Assembly: GCA_026388715.1 (NCBI GenBank)
Contig: JAPLJF010000030.1
Coordinates: 62,001 to 126,000 of the forward strand
Length of the DNA stretch: 64,000 nucleotides
Reading direction: 5' to 3'
Source: Deltaproteobacteria bacterium
GTDB lineage: Bacteria > Desulfobacterota > Desulfobulbia > Desulfobulbales > Desulfocapsaceae
Shown: piece after piece, positions 8,334 through 17,384 of the stretch
How positions within the stretch are numbered: position 1 is the stretch's first letter
How the letters are laid out: each line of letters opens with the position of its first letter
Made by a program: the position numbers and the translations under genes
The notes under the pieces: generated by a model
The model's input: the letters and a program-made list of their open reading frames with translations, nothing else
The model's database searches: none
What the model was told of the DNA's origin: nothing

Positions 8334-9815
8334 ATGGATATAACAACGGTCAGTTCCGTAAAACTTCTCATAACTCTCCTCGTTCCGCTTATTGGCACCC
8401 TGGGTGTCATGTTTATGGGGAAAAATGAAAATATCAGGGAAGGTGTCTCATCGGTTGCCTCAATCATCCTGTTTCTACTTGTCGCCTCAATGATTCCGAC
8501 AGTACTTTCAGGCAAGACCCTGATCTTCCACATGTTCAGTATCCTGCCCGGAGTTACTGTCACCCTGCGGGCAGACGCCATGTCCATGATTTTTGCCCTG
8601 GTGGCATCGTCGCTGTGGACGATTGCCGTCTTCTACTCCATGGGATATATGCGAGCCCACCACGAACATGCGCAGACCCGGTTCAATGCCTGTTTCGCCC
8701 TGTCGATCTTTGGCGCAATCGGGGTTGCCTTCTCTGACAACCTTTTTACCCTCTATCTCTTCTACGAGATCGTATCGATCTGCACCTACCCCCTGGTTGC
8801 CCATCATCAGGACGCAGAAGGCTACAATGGCGCCCGTAAATACATTATCTATCTTACCACGACCGCCAAGGCATTTCTGTTGCCCGCCCTGATCCTGATC
8901 TATGTCCTGACGGGGACCCTTGATTTTGCCCCCAATATCTCAACCGGCATATTCCCGCCAGATGTCAACCATAGCCTGGTGATCATGCTCTACATTTTTT
9001 GTCTCTTCGGTTTTGCCAAAAACGGGATCATGCCCTTTCATCACTGGCTGCCAGGTGCCATGGTCGCACCCACTCCCGTTTCTGCCCTGCTCCATGCCGT
9101 GGCCGTAGTCAAAGTTGGTGTCTTCTGCACCACCAGGGTCATGCTCTATGTCTTCGGGGTGGATACCATGCATGCCTTGAACCTTGGAATTCCAACAGCG
9201 TACTTTGTCGGATTTACCGTGATCATGGCATCAGTCCTTGCCCTGTCCAAAAACAACCTCAAGGAACGACTGGCCTATTCAACCATCAGCCAGCTTTCTT
9301 ATATCATCATGGGTGTGGCGCTCCTCACCCCGGCAGGTATTGATGGTGGCCTGATCCATATCGTCAATCATGCATTCGCTAAGATCACCCTCTTCTTTTG
9401 CGCCGGTGCCATTTATATTGCCGCTCACAAGAAAGATATCTCGGATATGGGAGGACTGGGAAAGACCATGCCCTTTACCTTCGGGGCCTTTGCCATTGCC
9501 TCACTCTCCATGATTGGCGCGCCACCGGTCGGCGGATTTGTCACTAAATGGAATCTGCTGGTTGGATCCATTCAGGCCCACCAGATCGGAATTTTGCTCA
9601 TCCTTATCGCCAGCACCATGCTCAATGTCGGGTATTTCGCACCCATTACCATTAAGGCCTTTTTCGGCAAACGTCCGGAAGGTGAAACGTTCCAAGGTAT
9701 TAAAGAGGCACCGTTGTCCATGCTGATCCCCATCCTTATTGCATGTACAGTCTCTGTCCTTCTTGGTATCTTCCCAAATTTTATGATGCAATTTGTTAAG
9801 GTGGTGACAGGATGA
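8334..9815 (+). CDS. MrpD/NuoL-like antiporter subunit of complex I (first copy)
   Basis: A 493-residue polytopic protein of the proton-translocating antiporter family, in the position where nuoL normally sits. The TM5 glutamate (LFYEIVSICTY) and both channel lysines, Lys229 (FGFAKNGIMPFHHWLP) and the one in VVKVGVFCTTRV, are kept. The sequence resembles MrpD more than classical NuoL, and it lacks the long C-terminal lateral helix of NuoL. It overlaps the following small gene by four bases. It could be called NuoL or NuoM in automatic annotation; the exact subfamily needs a tree. Confidence 0.85.
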   Translation: MDITTVSSVKLLITLLVPLIGTLGVMFMGKNENIREGVSSVASIILFLLVASMIPTVLSGKTLIFHMFSILPGVTVTLRADAMSMIFALVASSLWTIAVFYSMGYMRAHHEHAQTRFNACFALSIFGAIGVAFSDNLFTLYLFYEIVSICTYPLVAHHQDAEGYNGARKYIIYLTTTAKAFLLPALILIYVLTGTLDFAPNISTGIFPPDVNHSLVIMLYIFCLFGFAKNGIMPFHHWLPGAMVAPTPVSALLHAVAVVKVGVFCTTRVMLYVFGVDTMHALNLGIPTAYFVGFTVIMASVLALSKNNLKERLAYSTISQLSYIIMGVALLTPAGIDGGLIHIVNHAFAKITLFFCAGAIYIAAHKKDISDMGGLGKTMPFTFGAFAIASLSMIGAPPVGGFVTKWNLLVGSIQAHQIGILLILIASTMLNVGYFAPITIKAFFGKRPEGETFQGIKEAPLSMLIPILIACTVSVLLGIFPNFMMQFVKVVTG

Positions 9816-10063
9816 TTGTCAATGTTATCGATTATCTACGAGACCGGTTACAGACGGTTAAATATTGCTGCTATGGCGGTATCGCCCTCATAGTAATCTG
9901 GAGCCTGACCGTTGACACCAGCCATGCACACACATGGGCTGAAAAGATGATACCAGGATTCTGGTCTTTATTTGGCCTTGGCTCCTGTGCAGTCGTTATT
10001 ATGATTGCAAGATTGCTCGGCAGAAGCGGGATCATGACCCGGGAGGATTATTATGACAACTAA
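9812..10063 (+). CDS. Small two-helix membrane protein inside the complex I operon
   Basis: An 83-residue protein with two hydrophobic segments (about residues 18-36 and 48-66) joined by a short loop, with the polar end RSGIMTREDYYDN. I do not recognise it as any canonical Nuo subunit. It overlaps the preceding antiporter gene by four bases and the next by eleven, so it is translationally coupled to both and very likely real. A role as an assembly or linker subunit between the two antiporter-like proteins is an inference from position only. Confidence 0.75.
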   Translation: MIVNVIDYLRDRLQTVKYCCYGGIALIVIWSLTVDTSHAHTWAEKMIPGFWSLFGLGSCAVVIMIARLLGRSGIMTREDYYDN

Positions 10064-11840
10064 TTTTTTCCATCCGGCCCTCATCATGATCATAGGGGCG
10101 CTTCTTTTGCCTTTGGTCAGAGGACCGTTCAGAAAGCCCTACCTTTTTCTGATTCCCTTGTTGACCTTTCTGGATGTGCTCTATTTGAGCCAGCATCCCG
10201 GCACTTATGGTGTAGTTCAATTTCTGGATTGGGAGCTCACTTTTGGCCGTGTTGACCGCCTGTCCATGATCTTTGGCTTTATCATGTCACTGATGGCCAT
10301 TATCGGTACCATCTACTCTTTGCATGTGGACGATGAATGGCAGCATATTGCGGCCTGGTTTTACGTGGCAGGCTCACTCGGCGTCATCTACTGCGGTGAT
10401 TTCGTGGTCCTTTTTCTTTTCTGGGAGATGATGGCTTTTGCCTCCACCTTCCTGATCTGGTTCAAAAAGGATCCTGAATCGCTGGCGGCCGGGTATCGTT
10501 ATATTCTGGTCCATACCTTTGGCGGGGTTATCCTTCTGCTGGGCTTTGTCCTCAGATATCAGGCCACCGGTGATCTCTCCTTTGTCCAGTTAAATGTCCA
10601 GAATCCGGAATTGTACACCTGGCTGATCATGATTGGCCTGATGCTCAATGCCGCTGTTCCTCCGCTGCATTCCTGGCTGCCCGATGCCTACAGCAAGGCC
10701 ACCGTTACCGGTTCCGTCTTCATGTGCGCCTTCACCACCAAGACGGCTATCTACACCCTGGCCAGAAGCTGTGCCGGATTTGATGTGCTCATTGTCCTCG
10801 GGGTCGTCATGGCCATCTACGGCATCATTTACGCGATCATGGAAAATGATGTCCGCAAGCTCCTGGCTTGGGAGATTATCTCCCAGGTTGGCTATATGGT
10901 GACCGGCGTCGGTATTGGCACGGCCCTGGCAATCAACGGCACCTGCGCCCATGCCTTCGCTCATATCCTTTATAAAGGTCTGCTGTTCATGGCAGCAGGG
11001 GCAGTCATCCACACCACCGGTAAATCCAAATTTACCGAACTGGGCGGACTCTATAAAAAGATGCCCGCCACTTTCGTGTTTCTGGTGATCGGTGGCATAT
11101 CTGTTTCCGCCTTTCCTTTTCTCTCAGGTTTTGTCTCCAAATCAATGATCATCACGGCCAGCTTTGAATCACATATCCTTTGGGCCGGATTTCTCTTAAC
11201 CCTGGTCTCGGCGGGAACCTTTCTGGTGGCTGGCCTCAGGCTTCCTTATCTTCTCTTTTTCAGTGACAATAAATGTTCTGCTGAGACCTGGGAAAAGGCG
11301 GCTGATCCTTCATGGAACATGCAGCTTGCCATGGCGGTTGCTGCATTTTTATGCATCTTCATCGGCTCTTATCTTCCCTTTCTCTATGGTATGCTCCCCA
11401 ACACCGAGGTTGCGTATCATCCCTATGGGGCCTATCATCTGAGCGAGACCCTGCAGATTCTGGCACTTACCGGTTTGGGATTCTTTCTGCTGCGCAAATA
11501 TATTACAGCCAGAGAAACCATTAGTCTGGATCTGGACTGGTTCTACCGGAAAGGCGGCCAGTATTTTCTGTGGACGGTTACCAACCCTATACAGTGGTTT
11601 GATACCGCCTTCAGTAAAGCATACAGAGTTGTCGGTTTGAGTACACTGATGACCACTGCACAATTCTGGTCATGGTTTGACTGGAATGGAATTGACGGCG
11701 TGGTTGATGGATCGGCCCGTTGCGTACGCGCCATTGGTCGGCGCGTCAGTCTGGTTCTCCAGCGCGGTCAGATTCAGCAGACAATATATTTTACGGTAAC
11801 ATTTGCCGCCGTTATTCTTGTAGCTTACGTCTGGCTATAA
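10053..11840 (+). CDS. MrpD/NuoL-like antiporter subunit of complex I (second copy, long C-terminus)
   Basis: 595 residues: an antiporter core followed by about 120 extra residues ending in an amphipathic stretch and a last hydrophobic helix. The tail (DGVVDGSARCVRAIGRR, then IQQTIYFTVTFAAVILVAYVWL-type helix) resembles the NuoL C-terminus, so this is the likelier distal subunit carrying a lateral helix. The TM5 glutamate (FLFWEMMAFAS) and TM8 lysine (TTKTAIYTLAR) are present, but the TM7 lysine found in the other three pump-type subunits here is Asn199 (LNAAVPPLHSWLPDA). Confidence 0.83.
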   Translation: MTTNFFHPALIMIIGALLLPLVRGPFRKPYLFLIPLLTFLDVLYLSQHPGTYGVVQFLDWELTFGRVDRLSMIFGFIMSLMAIIGTIYSLHVDDEWQHIAAWFYVAGSLGVIYCGDFVVLFLFWEMMAFASTFLIWFKKDPESLAAGYRYILVHTFGGVILLLGFVLRYQATGDLSFVQLNVQNPELYTWLIMIGLMLNAAVPPLHSWLPDAYSKATVTGSVFMCAFTTKTAIYTLARSCAGFDVLIVLGVVMAIYGIIYAIMENDVRKLLAWEIISQVGYMVTGVGIGTALAINGTCAHAFAHILYKGLLFMAAGAVIHTTGKSKFTELGGLYKKMPATFVFLVIGGISVSAFPFLSGFVSKSMIITASFESHILWAGFLLTLVSAGTFLVAGLRLPYLLFFSDNKCSAETWEKAADPSWNMQLAMAVAAFLCIFIGSYLPFLYGMLPNTEVAYHPYGAYHLSETLQILALTGLGFFLLRKYITARETISLDLDWFYRKGGQYFLWTVTNPIQWFDTAFSKAYRVVGLSTLMTTAQFWSWFDWNGIDGVVDGSARCVRAIGRRVSLVLQRGQIQQTIYFTVTFAAVILVAYVWL

Positions 11841-11867
11841 AACACTGATTTTTGAGGACCACTGGGA

Positions 11868-13394
11868 ATGGATCAACTACTTATAAATCCAAATTATCCA
11901 CATATTCTGAGCACTCTGATTTTCTTGCCCTTGGCAGGAGCCTTATTATTGTTCTTTGTGCAGAATGAATACTTTGCCCGCTATTGGGCCTTGGGGATCG
12001 CAACTCTTACCGCCATACTCTCTATCCCGCTTGTCAGTGCCTTTGACCAAACATCAGCCAAGTTTCAATTCGTTGAACAGTGCAGCTGGATAAATTCACT
12101 CAATATCCAGTATGTTATCGGAGTGGATGGCATCTCCATCCTGCTGGTGATGCTGACAACCTTGATCATGCCTCTCTGTATCCTGGCATCATGGAGCTAT
12201 ATCAAAACCCGCGTTCAGGCCTTCATGATCTGTCTGCTGATCATGGAAACTGCCATGCTGGGTGTCTTCATGGCCTTGGATTTTGTCCTCTTTTACATCC
12301 TCTGGGAGGCCATGCTGATTCCCATGTACCTGCTCATCGGGATCTGGGGTGGTCCACGAAAGATTTACGCATCAATCAAATTTTTTCTCTACACCCTTGC
12401 TGGCTCCATCATGCTGCTGGTTGGAATTATCTGGCTCTACAAGACGAATAATTATTCCTTTTTTATCCCGGATATGATGTGGCAGAATTATTCACTTTCC
12501 GCCCAGATCTATCTCTTTTTGGCCTTCTTTCTGGCCTTTGCCATCAAGGTTCCCATGTTTCCATTTCATACATGGCTACCCGCTGCGCACGTAGAAGCAC
12601 CAACGGCCGGTTCTGTTATCCTGGCCTCCGTTCTCTTGAAGATGGGGACGTATGGCTTCCTCCGCTTTGCCTTGCCCATAACACCACAGGCCACCACGCT
12701 GCTCATGCCTTATGTCCTCTGGTTATCGATCGCCGGCATCATCTATGGCGGGTTTACCGCTCTGGCCCAGCAAGACATGAAAAAGCTGATTGCCTATTCC
12801 TCTGTTGGCCATATGGGATTTGTCACCCTGGGGATCTTTGTCCTCAACCTTGAAGGGATGGAAGGTTCCATCCTGCAGATGATCAATCACGGTATTACTA
12901 CTGGTGCCCTGTTCCTCTGCGTCGGCATGATCTACGAGAGGACACACAGTCGCGAACTTCGTTCCGCGACCGGTGTTGGCAAGTACATGCCAATCTATGT
13001 CACCTTTCTTGCCTTTTTCTCCCTCTCATCTTTTGGTTTTCCAGGAACTAATAGCTTTGTCGGGGAGTTCATGATTCTGGCTGGAACGTTCAAGCACAGT
13101 ATACCCCTGGCCCTGGCTGCCATTCCTGGTGCAGTCCTTGCTGCAGCCTACATGTTGCGCATGCTTCAAAAGATTGTCTGGGGAGGGACAGATAATCCTG
13201 ACCAGTCCTGGCTCAAGGATTTGAATCTGCGTGAAATTATCACTTTGTGTCCCTTCCTCTTTTTTGTTTTCTGGATCGGACTGGGGCCACAGCCTTTTAT
13301 TGATCTCATGCACATCAGTGTTATAAACCTCCTTGAGCAGTTTCATGCACATCAGGGTCAGGCAGTTGCTGCCGCAGAATTAATTCTTCATTAA
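11868..13394 (+). CDS. nuoM: NADH-quinone oxidoreductase subunit M
   Basis: A 508-residue antiporter-like subunit. Typical NuoM features: LFYILWEAMLIPMYLLIGIWGG with the TM5 glutamate, FAIKVPMFPFHTWLPAAHVE with the TM7 lysine, and ASVLLKMGTYGFLRF with the TM8 lysine. A ribosome site GAGGACC lies upstream of the ATG. This is a canonical family member, unlike the two preceding MrpD-like proteins. Confidence 0.95.
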   Translation: MDQLLINPNYPHILSTLIFLPLAGALLLFFVQNEYFARYWALGIATLTAILSIPLVSAFDQTSAKFQFVEQCSWINSLNIQYVIGVDGISILLVMLTTLIMPLCILASWSYIKTRVQAFMICLLIMETAMLGVFMALDFVLFYILWEAMLIPMYLLIGIWGGPRKIYASIKFFLYTLAGSIMLLVGIIWLYKTNNYSFFIPDMMWQNYSLSAQIYLFLAFFLAFAIKVPMFPFHTWLPAAHVEAPTAGSVILASVLLKMGTYGFLRFALPITPQATTLLMPYVLWLSIAGIIYGGFTALAQQDMKKLIAYSSVGHMGFVTLGIFVLNLEGMEGSILQMINHGITTGALFLCVGMIYERTHSRELRSATGVGKYMPIYVTFLAFFSLSSFGFPGTNSFVGEFMILAGTFKHSIPLALAAIPGAVLAAAYMLRMLQKIVWGGTDNPDQSWLKDLNLREIITLCPFLFFVFWIGLGPQPFIDLMHISVINLLEQFHAHQGQAVAAAELILH

Positions 13395-13433
13395 TCGCAT
13401 TTTATAAATCACGACCTACTAAAGGTACTACAC

Positions 13434-14846
13434 ATGCAATTTCTACCTGAGTTAACACTGTTAGGAGCGGCTCTTGTCATCTTCCTGGTCAGTCTGGGAA
13501 AGTCTGACGCTGACAAAATGAAAACGATTGCCCTTGGTCTGGGAGTAGCAGTATTTGCGGCAACGCTTTTCAGCTTTAGCCAGAAAGGGAGCCTGTTTTA
13601 TGACGCCTACAAGATTGACCTTTACTCCCAGGTCTTCAAGACCTTGATTGCCGGTGCTATGCTTGTTGTCCTTATCCTGGGACGCAAACTGAAAGATATA
13701 AAAAATTCTGTTCATCCCGAGTACTATCTTTTTCTGTTTATCAGCGTCCTCGGACTCATGATGCTGGTCTCAAGCGTTGAGCTTCTGGCTATTTTTGTGG
13801 CTATGGAACTCTCTTCCTTTGCCGTCTATATCATGGTTCCCATGCGGAATGACTCCGGTAACTATCATTCTCAGATGGAAGCCGGCATCAAATACCTGCT
13901 TTTTGGTGTCACCGCAACCGGGTTCATGCTCTTTGGCATGAGCTATATGTTTGGCTTGACTGGATCGACTCAGCTTGCTGTGGTCATGGAAAAACTTTCA
14001 CATATATACAATCAACCAGCAGCAATCGTGGCTATCATGATGGTACTGGCAGGTTTCTTCTATAAACTTGCCCTCTTTCCTTTTCATTTCTGGGTACCAG
14101 ATGTCTATGAAGGCGCCTCCAACGAGACTACTGCCTTTATTGCCTCCGTCCCCAAACTGGCCGCAGTTGCCTTGCTGATCCGCCTTGTCAGTATGGTAAA
14201 CGGTGAAGGACAGATCATTGTCAACATCCTGATGGTATGTGCAGTTCTTTCCATGTTTTATGGTAACCTGTCAGCCCTTGTCCAGACCGATATCAAACGT
14301 ATGCTTGGATTTTCAGGCATAGCCCATGCAGGATTTGTTCTCCTTGGTATATTAACCTTTCAAATCAGTGGGTATGCCAATGCCCTCTACTATATTATTG
14401 GTTATGTGGTGATGAACCTGGCCTGTTTCCTGGTTATCTGTTCCGTTTCCAGCAATGGTGAGAATGTTCAGATCAAAGATTTAAGCGGGCTGCATAAACG
14501 TTCACCATTGCTGGCGCTTACCTTGACGGTGGCCCTTTTTGCACTCGCCGGCATTCCCCCGTTTGTTGGCTTCATGGGTAAATTCATGCTGCTTGCTGGC
14601 GCATTGAAACAAGGCTATCTTCTTCTGGTCATCCTTGCTGCAATTAATACCGCAATTGCCATTTTCTATTATCTCTCTGTGGTTCGTGTCACCTTCTGCG
14701 GAGATCCTGACAACAATGACAACATTGTCAGTGGTCTCTTTACTAACATGACATCCATTGTTCTTCTGCTCATCATTGTGATCATGGGTGTCGCTCCCCA
14801 ACAATTTGTTGATTTTGCCACATCCACTGTCCAATCAATGATGTAA
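13434..14846 (+). CDS. nuoN: NADH-quinone oxidoreductase subunit N
   Basis: The last gene of the operon, 470 residues. FAVYIMVPMRN, FYKLALFPFHFWVPDVYEG (TM7 lysine) and SVPKLAAVALLIRL (TM8 lysine) identify NuoN. The gene is followed within 70 bases by a strong hairpin terminator, which closes the transcription unit. Confidence 0.95.
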   Translation: MQFLPELTLLGAALVIFLVSLGKSDADKMKTIALGLGVAVFAATLFSFSQKGSLFYDAYKIDLYSQVFKTLIAGAMLVVLILGRKLKDIKNSVHPEYYLFLFISVLGLMMLVSSVELLAIFVAMELSSFAVYIMVPMRNDSGNYHSQMEAGIKYLLFGVTATGFMLFGMSYMFGLTGSTQLAVVMEKLSHIYNQPAAIVAIMMVLAGFFYKLALFPFHFWVPDVYEGASNETTAFIASVPKLAAVALLIRLVSMVNGEGQIIVNILMVCAVLSMFYGNLSALVQTDIKRMLGFSGIAHAGFVLLGILTFQISGYANALYYIIGYVVMNLACFLVICSVSSNGENVQIKDLSGLHKRSPLLALTLTVALFALAGIPPFVGFMGKFMLLAGALKQGYLLLVILAAINTAIAIFYYLSVVRVTFCGDPDNNDNIVSGLFTNMTSIVLLLIIVIMGVAPQQFVDFATSTVQSMM

Positions 14847-14910
14847 TTTCCGATCCATCCATCACCTCAAATAAGTATATCAATATTTTCTATTGATAGA
14901 AAAAGAGCAA

Positions 14911-14951
14911 AAAAAAAGCTCTTGTTCATTTCATGAACAAGAGCTTTTTTT
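14911..14951. terminator. Rho-independent terminator closing the nuo operon
   Basis: A perfect 13-bp stem, AGCTCTTGTTCAT (14917-14929) with ATGAACAAGAGCT (14933-14945), is extended by an A-run on the left and a T-run on the right. Because of the symmetry it can also stop the minus-strand transcript of the gene ending at 14968. Confidence 0.93.
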
Positions 14952-14967
14952 ATTTTAAAAAAAACCG

Positions 14968-15219
14968 TTATTTTTTACCTTTTGCAGATGCCCTCTTGGC
15001 AGCCTTCAAAGGATTGACACGAATAGTGACTATATTAATTTCCGGTTTAGCATGTGTTGCAAAATTACATATCCCAAGACGCCACTTAGCCTCTGGCTGC
15101 ATATAAGTCTTGCAAAATTGTGTCCCTGATTCTTCCACAATTCTTTCACATCCAGAACATTGTTCAATTACAGATTTAAAATTTCTTTCACTATAACTTT
15201 TCACAGCTTGATTTTGCAT
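14968..15219 (-). CDS. PxxKW-type small cysteine-rich protein
   Basis: An 83-residue soluble protein with the pattern C-x2-C (CSGCERI), FCKTYMQPEAKW, then GICNFATH and a basic tail NPLKAAKRASAKGKK. The PxxKW core with two surrounding cysteine pairs matches a small family found mostly in Desulfobacterota; its function is unknown. The four cysteines could bind zinc or a cluster. An AGGAGG ribosome site five bases upstream fixes the ATG at 15219 over one seven codons earlier. It is monocistronic and faces the nuo operon. Confidence 0.75.
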   Translation of the reverse strand: MQNQAVKSYSERNFKSVIEQCSGCERIVEESGTQFCKTYMQPEAKWRLGICNFATHAKPEINIVTIRVNPLKAAKRASAKGKK

Positions 15220-15618
15220 ATTATCCTCCTGATTTCTCAAACAACTTTACAATCATGTCATGTTTATTGAAGCGAAAAACTCATCATTATCCCATGGAGC
15301 CTAAAACCAAGCCATGATTCATATAAAAAGAAGAGTATATTAACAAAACACGCAACTTTTCTCAAGAAAAAAAACAGCAAAAAATTGCACCACATCGAAG
15401 ACACTCAACATTCTTTTCTCTCCTTCAAGGAGACGAACAACCACCTTTTCTATCACTTTTGCCAAGAAAACCATAAAAAAAAAACAATCTCTTATCGCTA
15501 CTTCCTTGTATTCAGCAACTTCATGAGATAGAATAAAACTTATCTTTGAATCGATGCCATTTAATTATTTAATTTTACACACAATATAATCAGAATCAAT
15601 ATCACAGAGGGATAAAGT
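15220..15618. other. AT-rich intergenic region, no gene seen
   Basis: About 400 bases with many A- and T-runs between the divergent cysteine-rich protein and the pilC-like gene. I find no open frame with a ribosome site, no RNA gene and no clear repeat. It must hold both divergent promoters, but no hexamer pair stands out. Confidence 0.5.
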
Positions 15619-16833
15619 ATGCCAGTCTATGTATGGAAGGGTGTAAATTCACAAGGAGTCAAACGCAGAGGAGAAGTAGAGTCTCCAGATCAAGCTGCCG
15701 CCTTAGCCCATGTCAAACGTCTGCGGATCCAGGATATCAATATAAAAGAGAAGCCCAAAGATCTGCTGGCAAACATTTCTTTTTTTAAGCCAACAGTCAC
15801 TGGCAAGGATCTTGTAATCTTTACCAGACAACTATCCACCATGATCGATGCGGGACTCCCCCTCATCCAAAGCCTGGAGATTTTGGCAAAACAGCAGGAG
15901 AACCCAACGTTTAAAACAGTTCTTACTGCCATCAAGAGAGATGTCGAAACCGGAACCACCATCGCCGATGCAATGAGAAAACACCCCACAGTCTTTGACA
16001 ATCTTTTTGCCAACATGATTGAGGCTGGCGAGACAGGTGGTATTCTCGACACCATTCTCGGACGACTGGCGGAGTTCAAGGAAAAGTCAATGGCTCTTAA
16101 AAAAAAGATAAAAGGGGCGATGACCTATCCTGCAATCTGCCTTGCCATCTCTTTTCTTATCCTTGGTGTTATTCTCGTCTTCGTCATTCCCGTTTTTTCG
16201 GACATGTTTTCCAGTATGGGGGCCGCCCTGCCAATCCCCACACAAATTGTTGTCAGTATGAGTAATTTTGTAAAATCAAATTTTATCTACATTATCATGG
16301 GGATATTCGCCATTGTATTTATTATAAAAAAAATATACCATACAGAAAAAGGTCGCTATAGAATTGATGCCATGCTTTTGCGAGCACCCATTGTCGGACC
16401 CTTAATCAGAAAAGTGGCTGTTGCCAAATTTACAAGGACACTGAGTACCATGCTCCAGAGTGGCGTGCCAATCCTTGACGCACTTCAAGTAGTAGCCAAA
16501 ACTTCTGGTAACAAAGTTATTGAGGGGGCTGTTTTCAGAATCGCGGACAGTATCAGCGAAGGTCGCCCCATTGCCGAACCCCTTGAAGAAAGTGGCGTTT
16601 TTCCAAATATGGTGGTACAGATGATTAATGTTGGCGAATCCGTTGGTGCCTTGGATACAATGCTTGCCAAAATTGCCGATTTTTATGACGATGAAGTAGA
16701 TCAGGCCGTAAGCAATCTTACATCCATGATTGAACCATTCATGATGGTCTTTTTAGGGGGAATGATAGGTGGCATTGTCATTGCCATGTACCTGCCTATC
16801 TTCTCAATGGCATCAGTAGTTTCTGGTAGTTAA
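15619..16833 (+). CDS. pilC: Type IV pilus/type II secretion inner-membrane platform protein (PilC/GspF family)
   Basis: 404 residues with two repeated T2SSF domains (about 68-190 and 270-395) and three hydrophobic helices. Family landmarks are FTRQLSTMIDAGLPLIQSLEIL, ANMIEAGETGGILDTIL and, in the second repeat, MLQSGVPILDALQVV with NVGESVGALDTML. PilC anchors the assembly ATPases at the inner membrane and helps polymerise pilins. AGAGGGAT lies before the ATG. No pilB, pilT or pilin gene is adjacent, so whether it serves pili or secretion cannot be told here. Confidence 0.9.
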   Translation: MPVYVWKGVNSQGVKRRGEVESPDQAAALAHVKRLRIQDINIKEKPKDLLANISFFKPTVTGKDLVIFTRQLSTMIDAGLPLIQSLEILAKQQENPTFKTVLTAIKRDVETGTTIADAMRKHPTVFDNLFANMIEAGETGGILDTILGRLAEFKEKSMALKKKIKGAMTYPAICLAISFLILGVILVFVIPVFSDMFSSMGAALPIPTQIVVSMSNFVKSNFIYIIMGIFAIVFIIKKIYHTEKGRYRIDAMLLRAPIVGPLIRKVAVAKFTRTLSTMLQSGVPILDALQVVAKTSGNKVIEGAVFRIADSISEGRPIAEPLEESGVFPNMVVQMINVGESVGALDTMLAKIADFYDDEVDQAVSNLTSMIEPFMMVFLGGMIGGIVIAMYLPIFSMASVVSGS

Positions 16834-16941
16834 CCATCAAAAACAGACTTCAATCAAACGTGCCGACTTTGATTTTTCATTATCAGGTTTTATTTTAAGA
16901 GTTTTTTATAAACTTGTTTTTTATTATTAACGGAGAATAAC

Positions 16942-17229
16942 ATGACACTTACTAAGGCAGAATTAGTTCAACAAATTTATAAAACTCATCCCACTCTCAG
17001 TAAGACCCAGGCAACAGAGTCAATAGAGGCTTTTCTGCGAATCTCAAAAAACACCCTGATCAATGGCTCCGATCTCCTCCTGAGCGGTTTTGGAAAGTTT
17101 AATGTAAAAGACAAAAACTCAAGAAGAGGTCGCAATCCTCAAACCGGAGACGAACTGACTCTTGATGCACGGAGGGTGATCACCTTTAAGCCCTCCGGAA
17201 TTCTTCGTGACAAAATAAATAATTCTTAA
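16942..17229 (+). CDS. ihfA: Integration host factor alpha / HU-family DNA-bending protein
   Basis: A 95-residue DNABII protein. FGKFNVKDKNSRRGRNPQTG contains the beta-arm with the intercalating proline, and the N-terminal LTKAELVQQIY and C-terminal FKPSGILRDKIN are IHF-alpha-like. It bends DNA as a dimer for nucleoid organisation, recombination and sigma54 promoters. ACGGAGAA precedes the ATG. It is followed closely by the ParB-like gene. An HU assignment is the main alternative. Confidence 0.88.
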   Translation: MTLTKAELVQQIYKTHPTLSKTQATESIEAFLRISKNTLINGSDLLLSGFGKFNVKDKNSRRGRNPQTGDELTLDARRVITFKPSGILRDKINNS

Positions 17230-17384
17230 GAATATTGAGGTCTATAACAACTACCTGCTCTGTTCTTTCTCTTTCTTCAGGGCTGGATCAGCCACAAACT
17301 CTTGCAGCCCTGAACACCTCATACTTTTCAGAATTCTATCCAAACTCCATATCCTTTTTTTCTGCAAGCACTCGGTTCTTGTCC

